A stretch of DNA of 5,402 bases from a bacterium (GTDB lineage Bacteria; Babelota; Babeliae; Babelales; JABDEC01). The notes beneath the pieces are model-generated. The model was not told the DNA's origin, made no database searches, and saw nothing but the letters and a program-made list of their open reading frames with translations. Location: the NCBI GenBank assembly GCA_947486885.1, contig CANKVQ010000041.1:1-5402 (forward strand), written 5' to 3'. The position numbers and the translations under genes are program-made. This document shows, piece after piece, positions 4,341 through 5,402 of the stretch (within the stretch, counting starts at the first letter, position 1; each line of letters starts with the position of its first letter).

Positions 4341-5402
4341 ATGAATTACATTAATCTATGCTCTCCTAAAACTCTGATAACAATAATTGCTTTATGGGCA
4401 CCGCAATACACACTGACTAACAACCAAGTTACACCTAAAACTATCACTATTGCCAATATGACACTCTCTGAAAAAGTAGGTCAACTCATGATGGTTAATT
4501 TTCATGGCGAAACAGCAAATGCAACAGCGCTTAAATTAATTCAAGATTTAAAAATTGGCGGGATTATTTATTATAACTGGGCCAATGGCTTAACTAACCC
4601 TGAACAAGTGCAAAGGCTTAGCATTGATCTACAAAGACTAGCTAGCCACACACATTTAAAAATTCCGCTATTAATCGCTGTAGATCAAGAAGGTGGCAAA
4701 GTTGAACGATGCCCGATTACCAAATTCCCAGGAAATCAGGCTTTAGGTTTAACTAATAATCCAGAGCTTGCTAAAACTAGCGCCCAAATTATTGGTCAAG
4801 AATTAAAAGCGTTAAATATTAATACTAATTTAGCTCCCGTAGTTGATATCAACAGTAATCCCCTAAATCCTGTTATAAACTCACGTAGCTTTGGTGATAC
4901 TCCTGAATTAGTTGCTATTTTTGGTGCACAGGCACTAGCTGGCTATCACACAGTTGGCATAATTACGACGCTAAAACATTTTCCGGGTCATGGCGACACT
5001 ATTACAGATTCGCACCTGGATTTACCGGTAGTTAATAAATCTCTAGCAGAACTTCAGGCAATAGAGCTATATCCATTTACACAATTAGCTAATCAAACTG
5101 ACATGATTATGACTGCACATATTTTAGTACCGGCCCTAGATCCCAATTATTGCACAACACTATCGCGTAAAACTTTAATTTATTTACGAGAGAAAATTAA
5201 TTTTCAAGGCGTGATTATCACTGACTCGCTAGTTATGGCGGGTGTTTTAAAACAAACTAATCAATCTGTTGCTGAAGCAGCCATTCAGGCTTTAATTGCA
5301 GGCCATGATATAGTATTACTTGGTGGCAGGCAATTAATGGGCGCTTTTCTGAATAAAGAGTTAACGCTAGCTGATATTCAGCATGTTCAGCAGGCAATTA
5401 TA
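4341..5402 (+). CDS. nagZ: Beta-N-acetylhexosaminidase, glycoside hydrolase family 3 (NagZ-like), 3' end outside window
   Basis: The frame is open from the ATG at 4341 to the window edge (354 codons, no stop), so the C-terminus is missing. Family 3 hexosaminidases of this type remove N-acetylglucosamine from peptidoglycan fragments or glycoconjugates. Visible motifs are MTLSEKVGQLMMV (40-52), GGIIYYNW in the barrel, the substrate-site DQEGGKVER, and NLAPVVDIN. The KHFPGHGDT signature is at 212-220, followed by D223-S-H225, the Asp/His acid-base pair characteristic of NagZ. FQGVIITDSLVMAG gives D295 as the predicted nucleophile. All expected catalytic residues are present. The N-terminus (LITIIALWA, 12-20) looks like a signal peptide or membrane anchor and is followed by a linker, which suggests export as in Bacillus NagZ, unlike the cytoplasmic enterobacterial enzyme. 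AGGAG ends eight bases before the ATG. It is divergent from the small acidic protein gene. Exact substrate is not resolved. Confidence 0.92.
   Translation, partial: MNYINLCSPKTLITIIALWAPQYTLTNNQVTPKTITIANMTLSEKVGQLMMVNFHGETANATALKLIQDLKIGGIIYYNWANGLTNPEQVQRLSIDLQRLASHTHLKIPLLIAVDQEGGKVERCPITKFPGNQALGLTNNPELAKTSAQIIGQELKALNINTNLAPVVDINSNPLNPVINSRSFGDTPELVAIFGAQALAGYHTVGIITTLKHFPGHGDTITDSHLDLPVVNKSLAELQAIELYPFTQLANQTDMIMTAHILVPALDPNYCTTLSRKTLIYLREKINFQGVIITDSLVMAGVLKQTNQSVAEAAIQALIAGHDIVLLGGRQLMGAFLNKELTLADIQHVQQAII

Overview
The window is AT-rich and tightly packed. It reads as chromosome from a small-genome, probably host-associated bacterium. The evidence is the high A+T content, frequent A/T homopolymers, an extremely basic repeat-built histone H1-like protein of the kind seen in Chlamydiae and other intracellular bacteria, and a short bacterial-type SRP RNA. 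My best guess is Candidatus Dependentiae (TM6/Babeliae) or a chlamydia-like lineage. That guess rests on general resemblance only and is low confidence.

Layout. All genes from 66 to 4171 lie on the minus strand, so read them from right to left. They are: a small putative secreted acidic protein (4171-3872); a Lys/Arg-rich H1-like protein (3688-3365) carrying a 72-bp tandem repeat; a sigma70-like promoter (3354-3326); the 4.5S-type SRP RNA gene ffs (3304-3222) with a following T-tract; dnaX, the DNA polymerase III clamp-loader subunit (from 3117); and der (1388-66), the double-GTPase ribosome assembly factor. A divergent gene on the plus strand begins at 4341 and runs off the right edge. It encodes a glycoside hydrolase family 3 NagZ-like beta-N-acetylglucosaminidase.

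The most interesting point is dnaX. The initiating frame closes after 374 codons at a TGA (1995-1993), just after a run of ten A (2017-2008). It therefore encodes only the ATPase, zinc and collar part (domains I-III, gamma-like). The -1 frame is open without interruption from that A10 run to 1385 and encodes a linker plus a tau-type C-terminal domain, ending in an ATGA overlap with der. A one-base slip at A10 would join the two into a 577-residue tau. The arrangement fits programmed transcriptional slippage or -1 ribosomal frameshifting, as used for tau/gamma in other bacteria. A one-base homopolymer sequencing error must be excluded.

Functions. ffs, dnaX and der are core genes for protein targeting, replication and ribosome assembly. 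dnaX and der are probably one transcription unit with translational coupling. The H1-like protein probably compacts DNA. The small acidic protein and the NagZ-like enzyme both start with hydrophobic, possibly signal-peptide segments and are transcribed divergently from a shared intergenic region (4172-4340).
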